Shown here: positions 32,819 to 43,954 of the stretch, piece by piece
Numbering within the stretch: the stretch's first letter is position 1
Layout: each line of letters opens with the position of its first letter
DNA from: Phaeoceros laevis
Taxonomy: Eukaryota > Anthocerotophyta > Anthocerotopsida > Notothyladales
Assembly (NCBI GenBank): GCA_049999765.1
Contig: JBNGIQ010009171.1
Coordinates: 124,017-188,016 of the forward strand
Direction of reading: 5' to 3'
Length of the DNA stretch: 64,000 nucleotides
Program-made: the position numbers and the translations under genes
The notes under the pieces: generated by a model
Database searches by the model: none
Seen by the model: the letters and a program-made list of their open reading frames with translations, nothing else
What the model was told of the DNA's origin: nothing

Positions 32819-33056
32819 GTCCAGCTACGTTTCCACTGTGTCCACTGCCGCAAATGTTGAGCACTCGTTCCTCTTCTCTCTCGCTACAAATACCGCACAC
32901 CGCCCTGCTCGTGCAATCCCAACAGCTTTTCACGCTCCACAGTGAGGAAATATCAAGCGGAGGTGTGGTGACGGTCAGTTTGGAACTTGGACGAAGTGGT
33001 CGGAAGGAGGAGATTGAGAGCACAAGGAACCAGCCCGTGAAGATCGTGATAGACTG

Positions 33057-36000
33057 ATGGCAGGCAGCGCGTTGCAGCTGGATGTTGGGCTGACCGGCCC
33101 GGCGTTGCCTGCTGGTTTGCCTCCAATCTCCGCACTGCGGAGGATGCAAGGACTACTACGAGAGACTGGTGAATTTGAAGGCCTGGGCCAAGCAGCAAGA
33201 AAGGTGTGGTATCGGAAAAGCCAAGCATTCTTAGGAAAGGATGGGATGCCTTCAGCAGAACTGCAGGAACTCTTCTCAGACTCGGCAGAATGGTGGGACA
33301 ACAGGAGAAGCAATATGGCTCCCTGGAATCCTGATTGTAAGCACACGAAGTTCAAGATCGTCATGTGGCTGACTAATGTGCACGAGCGTGCTTGGGTGGA
33401 CCCCCAGCTAGCTACTGGGAACGCTGCGAGGCCGCCTGAGTCTTTTTCTTCCTCAGTTCGGGGGCAAGCAGTGCGAAAGGGCCATCTGGAGGTTGAAATG
33501 TACAGCCAACTATGCGAGGACAGACCGATTACCGAGGTCGTGGATACATTGCACCGTCTTGTGCAAGGAGGATGCCATGTACCCAACAATCTCTTCTATC
33601 GTGTCCTCAAGAGATGCATCGGACACAAGGACCTGGTTCTGGGCAGACGAATTCATGCCCTCACTATCCAAAGTGGGTATGAAGGAGACGCATTCTTGGC
33701 CACCCACCTCATCTGTCTTTATGCTTCGCATTCGAGGTTGGAGGAAGCAATGCAAGTCTTTTCCAACGTCTCTGCGCCCAGCGTTTATAACTGGGCTACC
33801 ATCATCTCCGCCTGTGCTAGGCAAGGAGAGGCTGCTCAGGCCATACAACTGTACAGACAGATGCGTGAGTCAACCGTGAAGCCCGACAATCGTATCTACT
33901 CAGCAGTACTGAAAGCTTGTGCCGCTGCAGGAGACTTAGTTGCCAGCAAAGAGGTCCATGCTCATATTCTCGCAAGTCCAGGAGAGCCTGGAATTTTTGT
34001 TCAGAACGGCCTACTTGATATGTACGCTAAGTGCAGCAGCTTGGAGGATGCTCGCAGTGTGTTTGACAGACTGCCAGACAAAGATGTGGTGACATGGACT
34101 GCGATGATTGCAAGTTATGCCCAGCAAGGCATGGGTCAGGAAGCCCTTAGTCTTTACAATAGTATGAAACAGCAAGACACATGTCAACCGAATTGTGTTA
34201 CATTCGTATGCCTCCTACAGGCATGTGCAAGTGTAGGTATCGGAGCCCTGCATCAGGGAAAGCGGCTTCATAGCCAGATTGAAGAACGAGGGCTGGAAGA
34301 TGATGTGGTTCTAGGCGGCAGCTTGGTTAACATGTATGCCAAGTGTGGCAGCTTGGAGGATGCTCGCAGCGTGTTTGACAGACTTCCCGATAAAAATGTT
34401 GTAACATGGACCGCTATGATTGCAGGTTATGCCCAGCAGGGTACGGGTCGAGAAGCAATTAGTCTTTACAATATTATGCAGCAGGAAGGCCTCTCCGTAC
34501 CAAATTCAGTTACGTTTGTAGGCCTCCTACAGGCATGCGCTAGCATAGGTGAGGGAGCTTTGGATATGGGAAAGAAGCTCCATACGCAGATTGAAGAACG
34601 GGGACTGCAAGATGATGTGGTTTTAGGTGGGAGCTTGGTTAACATGTATGCGAAGTGCGGTAGCTTAGTGGATGCTCGCAGCCTGTTTGACAGACTTCCC
34701 GACAGAAATGTTGTGATATGGAATACGATGCTTGCAAGCTATAACCAACGGGGGATGGGTCAAGAAGCTCTTGCACTTTACAGCTGTATGCAACAGAAAG
34801 GCCATACTCCAAATTCTGTTACTTTTGTATGCCTCCTACAGGCATGTAGCAATGTAGGTGGAGGAGCTCTACGTCAGGGGAAGCAGCTCCATGCACAAAT
34901 AGAAGAACGAGGATTTCAAGGTAATGCGGTACTCAGCTGCAGCCTGGTCAACATGTATGCCAAGTGTGGTGGTGTAGAAAATGCTCGCAAGCTGTTTGAC
35001 AGACTTCCAGAACGCGATGTGATCACATGGACCACAATGATTGGAGGTTATACCCAGCAGGGGAAGGGTCAGGAAGCCCTCAGTCTTTACAGTCGTATGC
35101 AACAGGAAGGGCTCTCTCCTCCAGATTCTTGTACATTTGTGTGCCTCCTACAGGCATGTGGGATTGTAGCTGGTCTAGCTTTGGGAAAGCAGCTCCATGC
35201 ACAGATTCAGGAGCGAGGAATGCAGGCTGACCTTGTTGTGGGAGCTGCATTGGTCAATATGTATGCAAAGTGTGGGAGCATGTTTGATTCACAGCAGGTG
35301 TTTGATTCATTGCCTGAAAGAACGATTGAGGCATGGGGTGCTCTGATTGGTGGATATACCCGCCAAGGAGATAGTAACTTGGTGTTTAACTTGCTTGACA
35401 GAATGGGAGTGGAGGGTATAGAGCCAAATGGCATCGCATTTCTTAGTGTCCTGACTGTGTGTAGTCATGCTGGTCTGGTGGAGAAAGGCCGAAAGTATTT
35501 TGAGATTATGAGGACAGATTATGGCATCAGCCCAGGTGTAGAGCACTACACATGCATGATGGATATTGTGGGCCGGGCTGGTCATCTGAATGAGGCTCTG
35601 CAGATGGCTAAAACCATGCCCTTCCCACCCGATGGTGCAGTATGGCATACGCTGTTAGGTGCATGCCGGAAGTGGAATAACGTTGAGATTGGGAAGCAGG
35701 CTTTTGAGTTTGCAGTGAGGTTGGATAGAAAAGATGCTGCACCGTATGTGTTGATGTCCAACATTTATGCAAGGGCTGAGATGTGGGAGGAGGCAAAGGA
35801 GATGCAGACAAGGAGAGTGAACTATGGGGCATGGAAGGAGCCAGGCCAGTGCTGGTGGACTGACATGGAAGGAGTGGTGCACACGTTTGTAGTCGGGGAT
35901 AAGAATCATCCTAAGAGTGACGATATCAACGCAAGGCTTGAACAGCTGGTCCCTAGAGCAAAGAAAGAAGAATATGTGCCGCACCTTGACTTGCCGTCAC

Positions 36001-36251
36001 GGGATGTACCCCATGATGAGAGGGAGTGTGACCTTTGTGGGCACACCGAGAAACTGGCTATCTCCTATGCTCTAAACAGGACACCTGAGGGAACAGCCAT
36101 ACGTGTGGTGAAGAATCAACGGGTTTGCGAGGACTGTCACGCAGCCGCAGCTTATATATCCAAAGTTGAAAAGCGAACTATTCTCTGCCGGGACTCAAGT
36201 CGCTTCCATGTGTACAAGGATGGGAAATGTTCCTGTGGCGACTACTGGTAG
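33057..36251 (+). CDS. intact PLS-class PPR-DYW protein, intronless, 1064 aa
   Basis: Organellar RNA-editing factor candidate: PPR repeats bind the RNA and the C-terminal DYW domain acts as zinc-dependent cytidine deaminase. The start MAGSALQLDVGLTGP is shared with the PPR gene at 13554. Residues about 165-820 hold tandem P-L-S triplets, each about 100 residues, with very similar wording (NMYAKCGSLEDARSVFDRLP, TWTAMIAGYAQQG), pointing to recent internal amplification. E/E+ motifs follow (GISPGVEHYTCMMDIVGRAG, PGQCWWTDMEG). The DYW domain is complete: HTEKLAISYAL holds the HxE catalytic motif, VCEDCHAAA the zinc-binding CxxCH, and the protein ends CSCGDYW. No clear transit peptide can be judged by eye. 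A fragment of this gene or a close relative lies at 21460. Confidence 0.95.
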   Translation: MAGSALQLDVGLTGPALPAGLPPISALRRMQGLLRETGEFEGLGQAARKVWYRKSQAFLGKDGMPSAELQELFSDSAEWWDNRRSNMAPWNPDCKHTKFKIVMWLTNVHERAWVDPQLATGNAARPPESFSSSVRGQAVRKGHLEVEMYSQLCEDRPITEVVDTLHRLVQGGCHVPNNLFYRVLKRCIGHKDLVLGRRIHALTIQSGYEGDAFLATHLICLYASHSRLEEAMQVFSNVSAPSVYNWATIISACARQGEAAQAIQLYRQMRESTVKPDNRIYSAVLKACAAAGDLVASKEVHAHILASPGEPGIFVQNGLLDMYAKCSSLEDARSVFDRLPDKDVVTWTAMIASYAQQGMGQEALSLYNSMKQQDTCQPNCVTFVCLLQACASVGIGALHQGKRLHSQIEERGLEDDVVLGGSLVNMYAKCGSLEDARSVFDRLPDKNVVTWTAMIAGYAQQGTGREAISLYNIMQQEGLSVPNSVTFVGLLQACASIGEGALDMGKKLHTQIEERGLQDDVVLGGSLVNMYAKCGSLVDARSLFDRLPDRNVVIWNTMLASYNQRGMGQEALALYSCMQQKGHTPNSVTFVCLLQACSNVGGGALRQGKQLHAQIEERGFQGNAVLSCSLVNMYAKCGGVENARKLFDRLPERDVITWTTMIGGYTQQGKGQEALSLYSRMQQEGLSPPDSCTFVCLLQACGIVAGLALGKQLHAQIQERGMQADLVVGAALVNMYAKCGSMFDSQQVFDSLPERTIEAWGALIGGYTRQGDSNLVFNLLDRMGVEGIEPNGIAFLSVLTVCSHAGLVEKGRKYFEIMRTDYGISPGVEHYTCMMDIVGRAGHLNEALQMAKTMPFPPDGAVWHTLLGACRKWNNVEIGKQAFEFAVRLDRKDAAPYVLMSNIYARAEMWEEAKEMQTRRVNYGAWKEPGQCWWTDMEGVVHTFVVGDKNHPKSDDINARLEQLVPRAKKEEYVPHLDLPSRDVPHDERECDLCGHTEKLAISYALNRTPEGTAIRVVKNQRVCEDCHAAAAYISKVEKRTILCRDSSRFHVYKDGKCSCGDYW

Positions 36252-36569
36252 GTAATGGCTTGCGTGGTTCTGCAAGCTGTGGCTTGTAGGTTGTGCGAGA
36301 TTCTAAAGTTGAGTAAGAGGGAGCTGGAACGTCCTGACTAGTCAGTTTGAACACACTAATGGATAGCAGTACGCAACCATCAAAGACTTCAGAAGCGCTA
36401 TGGTGAGTTCCAGCTAGCTGCTAGGTCTTCAGATGACACTTTCGTTTCAACTAGTTGCAACAATAAATCGATCAAGTTGGTAACAACCATGGGAGTGCTC
36501 TGATTGATGATCATTCATGATAGCGGATCCTTTTATTTACTGGTGCATGCCACCATAGCTAGCCACCCC

Positions 36570-36870
36570 TGATGTGGAAATTGTGAACGCTGTTTTGGTC
36601 AGCAGGTTTTCTTCTTTCACGCCATCTGGACAGCGGATGAGGAACTGGACAAAGGTGTTTGGGAAGTATGGCTTGCTGGGTCAAAAGACGGGAGACAGGT
36701 GGGCTCACCAGAGACGGCTTTCCAGTCCTGCCTTTCATATGGCCAAGCTCAAGGTATGTAGTATCCTCCATTGAGTGCGCGAACATGGCTGGACAGTCAT
36801 GCTTGGTTTTTGGCTTGCATGCGCAGGGGATGGTGGAGATCAGTGCGATGCAGTTTCTAGATGAGTAAGA
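36570..36870 (+). pseudogene. cytochrome P450 relic (CYP72-clan-like)
   Basis: Exon-like block 36570-36752 encodes VEIVNAVLVSRFSSFTP and then GLLGQKTGDRWAHQRRLSS followed by PAFHMAKLK, the N-terminal third of a CYP72-clan P450 with its C-helix WxxxR (WAHQR). It ends at a GTATGT donor. After an acceptor ending at 36825 the next piece reads GMVEISAMQFLDE and then hits TAA. No heme-binding region follows. This is a truncated pseudogene. Confidence 0.75.
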
Positions 36871-37988
36871 TCAAATAGCTTTTGAAGGCAGGTGGTGGTC
36901 GTGGATGATAAGATCTTCACCCGCCATGGTGCAGATGTGTTTGTTAGCATCTTCAGCCTTCAATAGCAGCTGAAAACTAGCACACAAAATCTTCCACTTG
37001 TCCTCGGAGCTGAGACACTGGTACTCGAACAACACCTATCTCGCTCTGTGCAAGTACTACACATAGCAGCATGTCTTCTTGGATTTCTAGGATGCATGGA
37101 CGACCCCTTTGCTGACAGATGATGACATGGACCTCTTGATAAAGGTCCTCTCTGACAAAAGGAACAAGCTAATCGGTTTTACCTTATTAGAATCTCGTTC
37201 TATCCGTGAATATATTTGTAAGTTGTAACAACCGCAGTAGACTGCACTTGCCTTATCAAGTTTCCACCTCGGGACGCTCTTATCTTTGGCGTCATAGTCA
37301 TCACATGCACACCCCTTTTTGTGCAGACCAGTTTTCGCGGTTGTAGCCCCAACAGGTAGACCAAGGTCCCTGGACGGGGGCTCCCGGTTGTTGCTTGCAA
37401 TCCCTGGATGGGGGCTCCTTGTTGAACCTGACGGGGTGTTCAATTCCCATGTGGTAGTAGTAGTAGGAAGATTATGGTGTTTAGCCAACATTGTGGCTAA
37501 ACACATAATCATCCTACTACTACTACCAGTGCACACCATTTTTTGTGAAGACCACTGTAAGAAATATTTCAGTTTCAAAAACCACCAAGTTACACAGCAA
37601 ATGAATTTGGCACCATCTACTGTAACAGGAAGGAAGGGAGTTTATTTATATGACAAGATACTATGCAGTACTAGGTTCGTACCACACATGCAGCAACCTG
37701 GAATCCTAGATCCTCTAAGAGCATATGCCAACGAAGTTGTACATTCTCTGTGGCTTCTGTAGGATCTGTAGGGCAGGGATTGGATAAAGATTAAAACTAC
37801 TTACTGAGCGTTATTATTTTTCGGGAATATCCTACGGAAATCCGCATACCGGAATCCGCATCCAGAATCGGAGTCCGTCTTGTCGGCGCACCAGCCGTAG
37901 GATGGCAACTTGGCAGGAAGCAGTACCAAGAAGGGAGCGCTGAATACGGAGCGCCGGTATTCAGCGGAATTGCTCCTTGTTTGCGACC
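36871..37988. other. no gene; contains a long foldback
   Basis: Upstream region of the F-box gene. It contains a near-duplicated ccctggaygggggctcc pair near 37368 and 37403, and a foldback at 37453-37528. The last 150 bp before 37989 probably include the F-box gene promoter. Confidence 0.45.
37453..37528. repeat. imperfect palindrome, arms about 35 bp
   Basis: The left arm, starting ggtagtagtagtagga, pairs with the right arm ending ctactactactacc across a short loop around 37488-37493, with about two mismatches or bulges. Could be a MITE remnant or a hairpin RNA source. Confidence 0.8.
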
Positions 37989-39532
37989 ATGAAGCGGCCC
38001 TCAGTCTCTGTGAGTCCCACGGACAGGATGCATGGCGCTGCGCTGCGGCTGTCCAAATGGCTTGCCAGGAAATGCAAGCTGAGGAAACAGCGGGCGGAGG
38101 AGGAGGAGGAGGTGGTGCTCTCCCGGGAGCTCACTCAGCTGGCTCCACATGCTCCTCTGCATCCGTTGCAAGTGGAGAGGATGAAGGTGAGCACCTCATT
38201 TCTTGAGGTCTGTGTGCTGTCGCATTGCGCTGTTGTTGTTGCGGATTGGGGATTGAGCGGGAGTGCTCTTGAGATGTGCAGATGAGGACCGACCCTCGGA
38301 TCGTGTTCCGGATGATCGGAGACGGTGCTGTGGAGGCGGCCGGAGCAGGGGTCGAGGTGGACAGTGATCTCTGGAGCCAGCTGCCCGACCAGATTGTGCT
38401 CCAAGTGCTCACAATGCTGCCTCGGATCAGCCAGCTGCGGTTCCGCGCCGTTTGCAAGACCTGGTTTTTCCATCTCTCGAATGAGGACACTCCTGCCCGG
38501 CGTCAGGGACCGCTGGTGTGCGGGTACCGGCTGGAGGACGGAGTGTCTGGCTCCCTCCAGGCCGACATCCAACGTGCTTCTTTGATCCAGAAGAAGGGGC
38601 AGACAGTGTTCCTGTACCCGCCGAGCGAGTCTAGCGCGCCGCATTGCTTCCCACGGCCGCCTCCGCGGAGTGGCCATGAGCTTGTGAAGGGGTACAGGTT
38701 GGCTGCCCACGACGGCCTCCTCTCCATCGAGACCGTGGTGAGCGATCTGTCGGAGCGGTTTCCCTTTCGATTCACAGTGTGGCTGCTCAATCCGATAACC
38801 CGCACCTGGAGGAAGAGGAACAGATGCGCCTTCGACATCAGCTGCGTGAGCGGGCTCTTCAAAGCGGAGATTGCCACCGAGGACAACAACCTGAAGCTGC
38901 TGCACGCTTGTGGCCGGTTGAAATCCCGCTCCTTGGACACGAATCGAGGTTCTCGAGAGATTTTCAAGGGCGTTGTCTACACCATGTTTGGCTTGGATGA
39001 CGGCTGGGTCATGGAGGCCAGCAACCTGGAGACAGGCTGGTCGGAGACACGCACTGGTGCAGCATCCATTCTGCGGTGTCACCTTATGGAGAGGTTGGGA
39101 AGCTTGTTTTCGGTCGGGCTCTGCGACCGGAAGGGCCAGCTGGAGTTCCAAGTCTGGAGGCTGGATGAAACCTGCATGGACTGGGAGGTCATCTCCAGCA
39201 GCCCCCCGGCCATTGTTGCTCAACTGACAGCTTTGCTTGCCAGCTCCCAGTGCAATGCATTAGATCCCAGTATTTTCGAGGGGTGCGTTGGTGCAGGGGA
39301 CCACATATTGCTCACCTTCCGGACTGCTGAATCCGTTCATGTCATCTCCTTCGACACCCCGCTCAGTTCCTGGAACTTCTGTTTTTCCAATGAGGATCCC
39401 AGGGAATTGGCCACACTGGACGGCTTTTTCGAGCCAAGGCTGGACGTGGACCTCAACCAGGGACACGCAAGGGTGGGGCAACGCTGCGAGTGGGATGATG
39501 TTGGTGGATACTTCGACAGTGGTCTCCTGTGA
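37989..39532 (+). CDS. F-box protein with kelch-like C terminus, 2 exons, about 482 aa
   Basis: Probable SCF E3 ligase substrate adaptor. Exon 1 is 37989-38186 (66 codons; basic, with a run of Glu) and exon 2 is 38282-39532; the 95-bp intron is phase 0 with GTGAGC donor and GTGCAG acceptor. The F-box lies near residues 95-135: LWSQLPDQIVLQVLTMLPR followed by RFRAVCKTWFFHLS, which would contact SKP1. The rest resembles beta-propeller F-box proteins, with alternating hydrophobic strands and conserved Trp, e.g. VWLLNPITRTWRKRN and CMDWEVISSSP. All frames are intact. Exon 1 is supported only by splice signals and phase; the ATG at 38282 could also serve as start. Confidence 0.88.
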
Positions 39533-40241
39533 AGTTGATGAAACTATGCTGTGCACTCACTGCTTCTCTTCCTTCACTGGCAGCAGCAGTCCCTACCTCA
39601 CGCCTGTGGATTCGTAAGGAAAGAGCAGGTCCATTTCCGGCACTTGCTCGTTCAGTTATTTGGAGATGTCATGAAACCAGGTGGGGTTTCGCAGTGGAGG
39701 TTGCTGCTGGTTGAAGACCAAGATGCATCTACATACGTAGGAAGCAGCAACTGAGGGTAAGAATTTGCAAGCTTGTGGATTGCTTGAATGCATTTTCATG
39801 GGGAACCCGACCATTATTTTACAGAGTTGTCACACCATGTTCTTTTTTTCCTGATCCTCTGCCTGCCTTGCTACCTGACCATTCTTCAGGTACGTTGGAA
39901 GACAGTTGTGGATGCCGAGTGATCCCAGAACAGTTAAACTGGTTTGCTCATTGCTTGCAACTTGGCCAAAGGGGCCTGGCGTAGGCTTGTCGTAAAAGAT
40001 TGTACACTATATGACAACCACTTGCACCTACCGAATGGTATGTGAAAGTTCACTCAAACCTGGAAGGGTCCCAGTAATTCGATGATCTGTTCAGAGTCTT
40101 CAGACCTTTGTCGCAGACATCTTCGCCTGCAACCCCGAAGGACAAGGTTGAAGAGTTCAAACTGTTAGTAATGGACACTAGTCTGTAACAGTGTAAATTA
40201 AGGACAAGGTTGAAGAGTTGATCTCTGTCCAGGATAGAGCG
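39533..40241. other. 3' flank of the F-box gene
   Basis: No gene seen. A 20-base word (aaggacaaggttgaagagtt) is repeated at 40138 and 40200, just before the dispersed repeat copy starts. Confidence 0.4.
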
Positions 40242-41955
40242 GACGGGAGTGCTTCTGTTACTCTGAACCATTCCACTCCAGTTTTTAAGTGTACGGGCTC
40301 GTTAAATAAGAGAGGGTAAGATGGTGTAGGTGGCTGTCGTAGCACCGAGACACCTGAACGATGGGTATTCGAAGCCACCTCCTATACTCCTATACATGCG
40401 CGCCCCTATACTCCTCTCGTAACCCGACTCCCGAGGCGCATGGGCCGTTCTGGTCAGAGATGATAGGCCAAGCTTTTCCGATCGTGGCTCTTTTGTGCGT
40501 CCCTGGCCCCCTGGCCAGGACCCGTTTGTATTTCTATTTCTAGTCTACGGGCAGTTTGTATTCCTACATGGCGGGGAAGTGGCTCGGCCGTTGGCCCGAG
40601 TCACGACCCTAGAAGCTTAGTTTAGACATTTTCCAAATTCGATTGGTTTGGACTTTCCAAATTCGATGTCACGAACTGACAATTTCGGTTGTTAAGTTTG
40701 GAAATCCGGCTCGCTTTTTATTTTGTAAGGGTAGGTTGCAACACACATTTCGTCTTGTTGGCTCCGCGTTGTTTGCTTTCAACGCTTTTTAAGGCTGCTT
40801 TGGGGCTGTGCATGTCTTTGAGGAGCTGATTTCAAGATTCAATTATCTAACCTCTCTTGTTTGGAGATAGTGCTAGATTATATTTGTAGTACTAGCGAGG
40901 AAAATGGAGGTGTCGGAAGGTAGTGGAAGTTGCTGTGCGCAAGAAACAGTGGAGCCTTTGTATGTGATGGTGTGAGAGGAGGACTGGCTCCTCAAGAAGT
41001 CACAAATACTTCAAGAGACTTGCATGCTGCGAAGCATGAAGCCGGCAGACGAGCCTAAGCACAAGGTTATACGGCTCATATTAAAGGGGCCTCGGCAACC
41101 TGCTGCTGGCAAGAATACTAAGAAGGCTCGCACAAGAGTAGGCTTGAAGAGAAAGTTGGATGACATAGTAGCACCACAATCCAAGACACATTGCTTTGTA
41201 GAAAGTCTTATTGATATGAGAAAGGATGTGCCCTTCACTAGCACACCTATCCAAGAACAAAGGGTGAAAAAAATTAAGGTGACAGCGATAGCAAGTCGTG
41301 AAAAACTAAGTGCCATTAGTTCTGAGGAGATGCGGACAAAGATGGAACGGTCGGGCCAAATGTGGCGGGAAAAACGAGCGGAGATTGCCCAAAAGAGAAG
41401 GCACATTGAAGTGATGAAATCCACTCCTCAAATTGTTGAGGCACAACATGGACACACACTGTGTGGAAGGAAAAAAATTGCTCTTGAAAAAATGGCTGAC
41501 AAAATGGAGTCAGTACCTCAAAAAAAAGCACAAAGGAAGAAAGCTGATCCACCACCAAAAGGGCCCAAAGTGAGAGCACAAAGGAAGGAAGCTTATCCAC
41601 AACCCAAAGGGTCCAAATTGAATACTGTTGTGCGCACAAAACAATCCAAAATTGTGCATAAGGGGGACTCTAAAGGTAGAGCTAAGGCAAAAGTTGCCAA
41701 GGTTCTACAAGCCCATGCTCTGGTGAAGAAGGCAAAAGGAGTAATTTAAGGGAACATGTACCTCCTTAGGGGAAAGATAAAAAGTGACAATGAATTTATA
41801 ATTCTTACATTTTTCTCCACACCATGAGGAAGGAGTACATGTACCTCCTTTAACACACATTGCATTGCATTTGTTGCTGCTTTATGATAATGTCGACCGC
41901 TAGTCTTCACCTTTGCATAAGCTTTTGGTACGTCACTGCGTGGACATTTTGTTAT
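40242..41955 (+). mobile_element. dispersed repeat-family element, copy 2 (inverted relative to copy 1)
   Basis: Matches 6858-9195 in reverse orientation, from gacgggagtgcttct to cgtggacattttg, but lacks the 603-bp segment found in copy 1. The flanks outside these points are unrelated between copies, so the ends are fairly well placed. No TIR or target duplication was found. Confidence 0.7.
40904..41749 (+). pseudogene. basic repeat-element ORF, second copy with early stop
   Basis: Homologue of the ORF at 7062-7967. The equivalent ATG is at 40904, but codon 24 is TGA where copy 1 has CGA after GTG. Downstream the frame is open from the internal Met at 41024 to 41749 (241 residues). It has two instead of three 15-residue QRK..PPPKG repeat units. 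Confidence 0.7.
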
Positions 41956-42359
41956 CCTCAAGTAGACGTAGGTCATGTCATGTTAAGTAAGCTAGGAAGA
42001 ACTTTATTACATGCTTATGTTATAAGCCATCTTGAGGAAAACTTGTCAAATTTTTCTCAAGAGTGGGCAGCAGCGGCTATGGCGGTGGGCAAAGGGGCAG
42101 CAGTCGACTAACTAGCTGTGCGGCCCTGGGCACGACCTGGCAGAGCCAAGCCCTCAGAGGGCATGCTGTTTGCTTGCGCGGTTCGAATTCGGACTCCAGA
42201 AAGTTGCTGTACTTGCCAGCCATTTGCCCTTTAGGCTTTACCCAACCACCCAACCTCTTTCGCTAACTGTACCTGAGTAGGACATCAACTTGGCCGCAAG
42301 TGTTCAACATTTGTTCAACATTTGAGGCCGTCCTGAGGTCGACATTCATGGTTTTCTAA
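41956..42359. other. intergenic, nothing recognised
   Basis: About 400 bp between the repeat element and the PPR pseudogene with no coding or repeat signal. Confidence 0.35.
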
Positions 42360-43440
42360 GGGTGAGAAACAGGGAGAATTTTACGATGTCCCTCTTTTCA
42401 ACCCTTGACATAATCTCGGTGGAAGAGTGGAGTCCCTACACATCTGCAGGTTTTTGGTTACCAATAGAGGTGAGCCACCGGGAGTGGTCAAGAGACCAAA
42501 CGCCAAAGCTAGCTTCTCAGCATGCAACACAGTTGATCTCCCTTCTCCTTCTCAGACAGTGGCTTCAACACCAGCTTGGTGTGTGGTACACGATTCCCTT
42601 CCTCCTTCAAACGTTCATTTGCACTCCGAACCTTGCATGAAAGGTCACCCCTTTCTTACCCCACAACAAATGTATGCACCTGCTTGTTCACTTTCAACGC
42701 CTGCCACTGCAGGTTTCTTGCTAGCTCCTTCCAACTTTCTCAACCTTTCGATTCTATCTACATCCGCCCACCTCTCTGCATCTGCGTACATATTGGCCAT
42801 GGGCACATGTGCAGAGCAGTCTGAGGATCCAGCTCAACGAGACGTTCAAAACACCGTGCTCCCCACTCTATATCCCCATGACTCTTGCACGCATTCAGCA
42901 TTGACATGAACCCAACAGCATCGTTTTCGCACCCAGCTGATTTTCAGCACCGTCTCCGCCTCACCTAAATGGCCTGCCCGCCCAAGAAGATCTACCATGC
43001 AATTATAATGCTCAGTTGTCGGCTTGAGGCCATGCTGTTTCACCATGGCATCAAAATACTGTCGACCCTTACTCACCAGCCCCGCATTACTGCATGCTAC
43101 AAGAAGGCAAGTAAATGTGGTGTGATCAGGCCGGCTGAATACCAGCCAGCATCATCTCTTCAAAACAGGCTGTAGCATTGTGGCCTTCATTGTTTCTACC
43201 GTAGCCATTTATCATGGCAGTCCATGTTACCGCACTTCTTGTGCTGAGACTGTCAAACAACTGGCCACATTTTACATACATATCTCCGAGGTAAGTTCCC
43301 AGTACTATGTCACCTTCAAGCAGATCCCTTTTTACAATCCCTGAATGCAGCTGGGCCTGCCCCCCAGCTGTTGGCGTCCAAAACCGCTGATGTTGCATCC
43401 CGTTGGCGGTGCGCACTTGTAGGTGGAGCATTTGCATTGT
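42360..43440 (-). pseudogene. PPR-DYW pseudogene
   Basis: Minus-strand pieces in several frames: VKRDLLEGDIVLGTYLGDMY and SAVTWTAMINGYGRN (PPR repeats, about 43340-43130), KQHGLKPTTEHYNCMVDLLG (about 43040-42970), then NACKSHGDIEWGARCFE, an E+ region, and a DYW remnant with HAEKLALAFGLL near 42520. The CxxCH zinc motif has lost its cysteine and histidine, and the repeat near 43250 lacks several residues. At least five frame breaks or stops are needed. It resembles the PPR gene at the right edge of the window more than the two long ones. Confidence 0.85.
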
Positions 43441-43954
43441 TTTTCAGCAGTACCAGTCCAGTGCATGATTGCTGACATCGGTGCGACTCCGGTGTCATTG
43501 GTATACCGAAACCAGAACTAAGCAACAGTGCCAACAAGTGTGCACGCGCTTGTGGCAAAATTCGGGCTTGCAGGATTCCCAAGAGGACAACGGACATATT
43601 GCACGGGTGAAGACCGTGGACGATTGGCTGCCGGTCACTGGATCTCGGTACTCGACCTTTCACAATGTCACCGCCATGACGCTTGTGGGATATGTACTAG
43701 TACCACTCTGCAGCATACTACTATCCATTTGTGGTGGAGTAGCAAACACCTTCGGAAGGCCTTCACATCACAAGCGTAGCCCGTGTGGCAAATGCGGGTG
43801 CCCTAACTTCCGGCAAGAAGCTTGAAGACGAAAGGCTTCCTGCGATTGAACAATCGTTCGGGAGACAACTTCGGCTCTTGGAGGAGCAAATCTTGGATGG
43901 ACTGGAACCACTGCAGCAGCAAGCAGCACATTTCCCGGATGAGAGGAGGAGGAC
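43441..43954. other. upstream region of the phosphatase gene
   Basis: No gene supported. The last part presumably contains the promoter and 5' UTR of the phosphatase gene at 43955. Confidence 0.35.
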
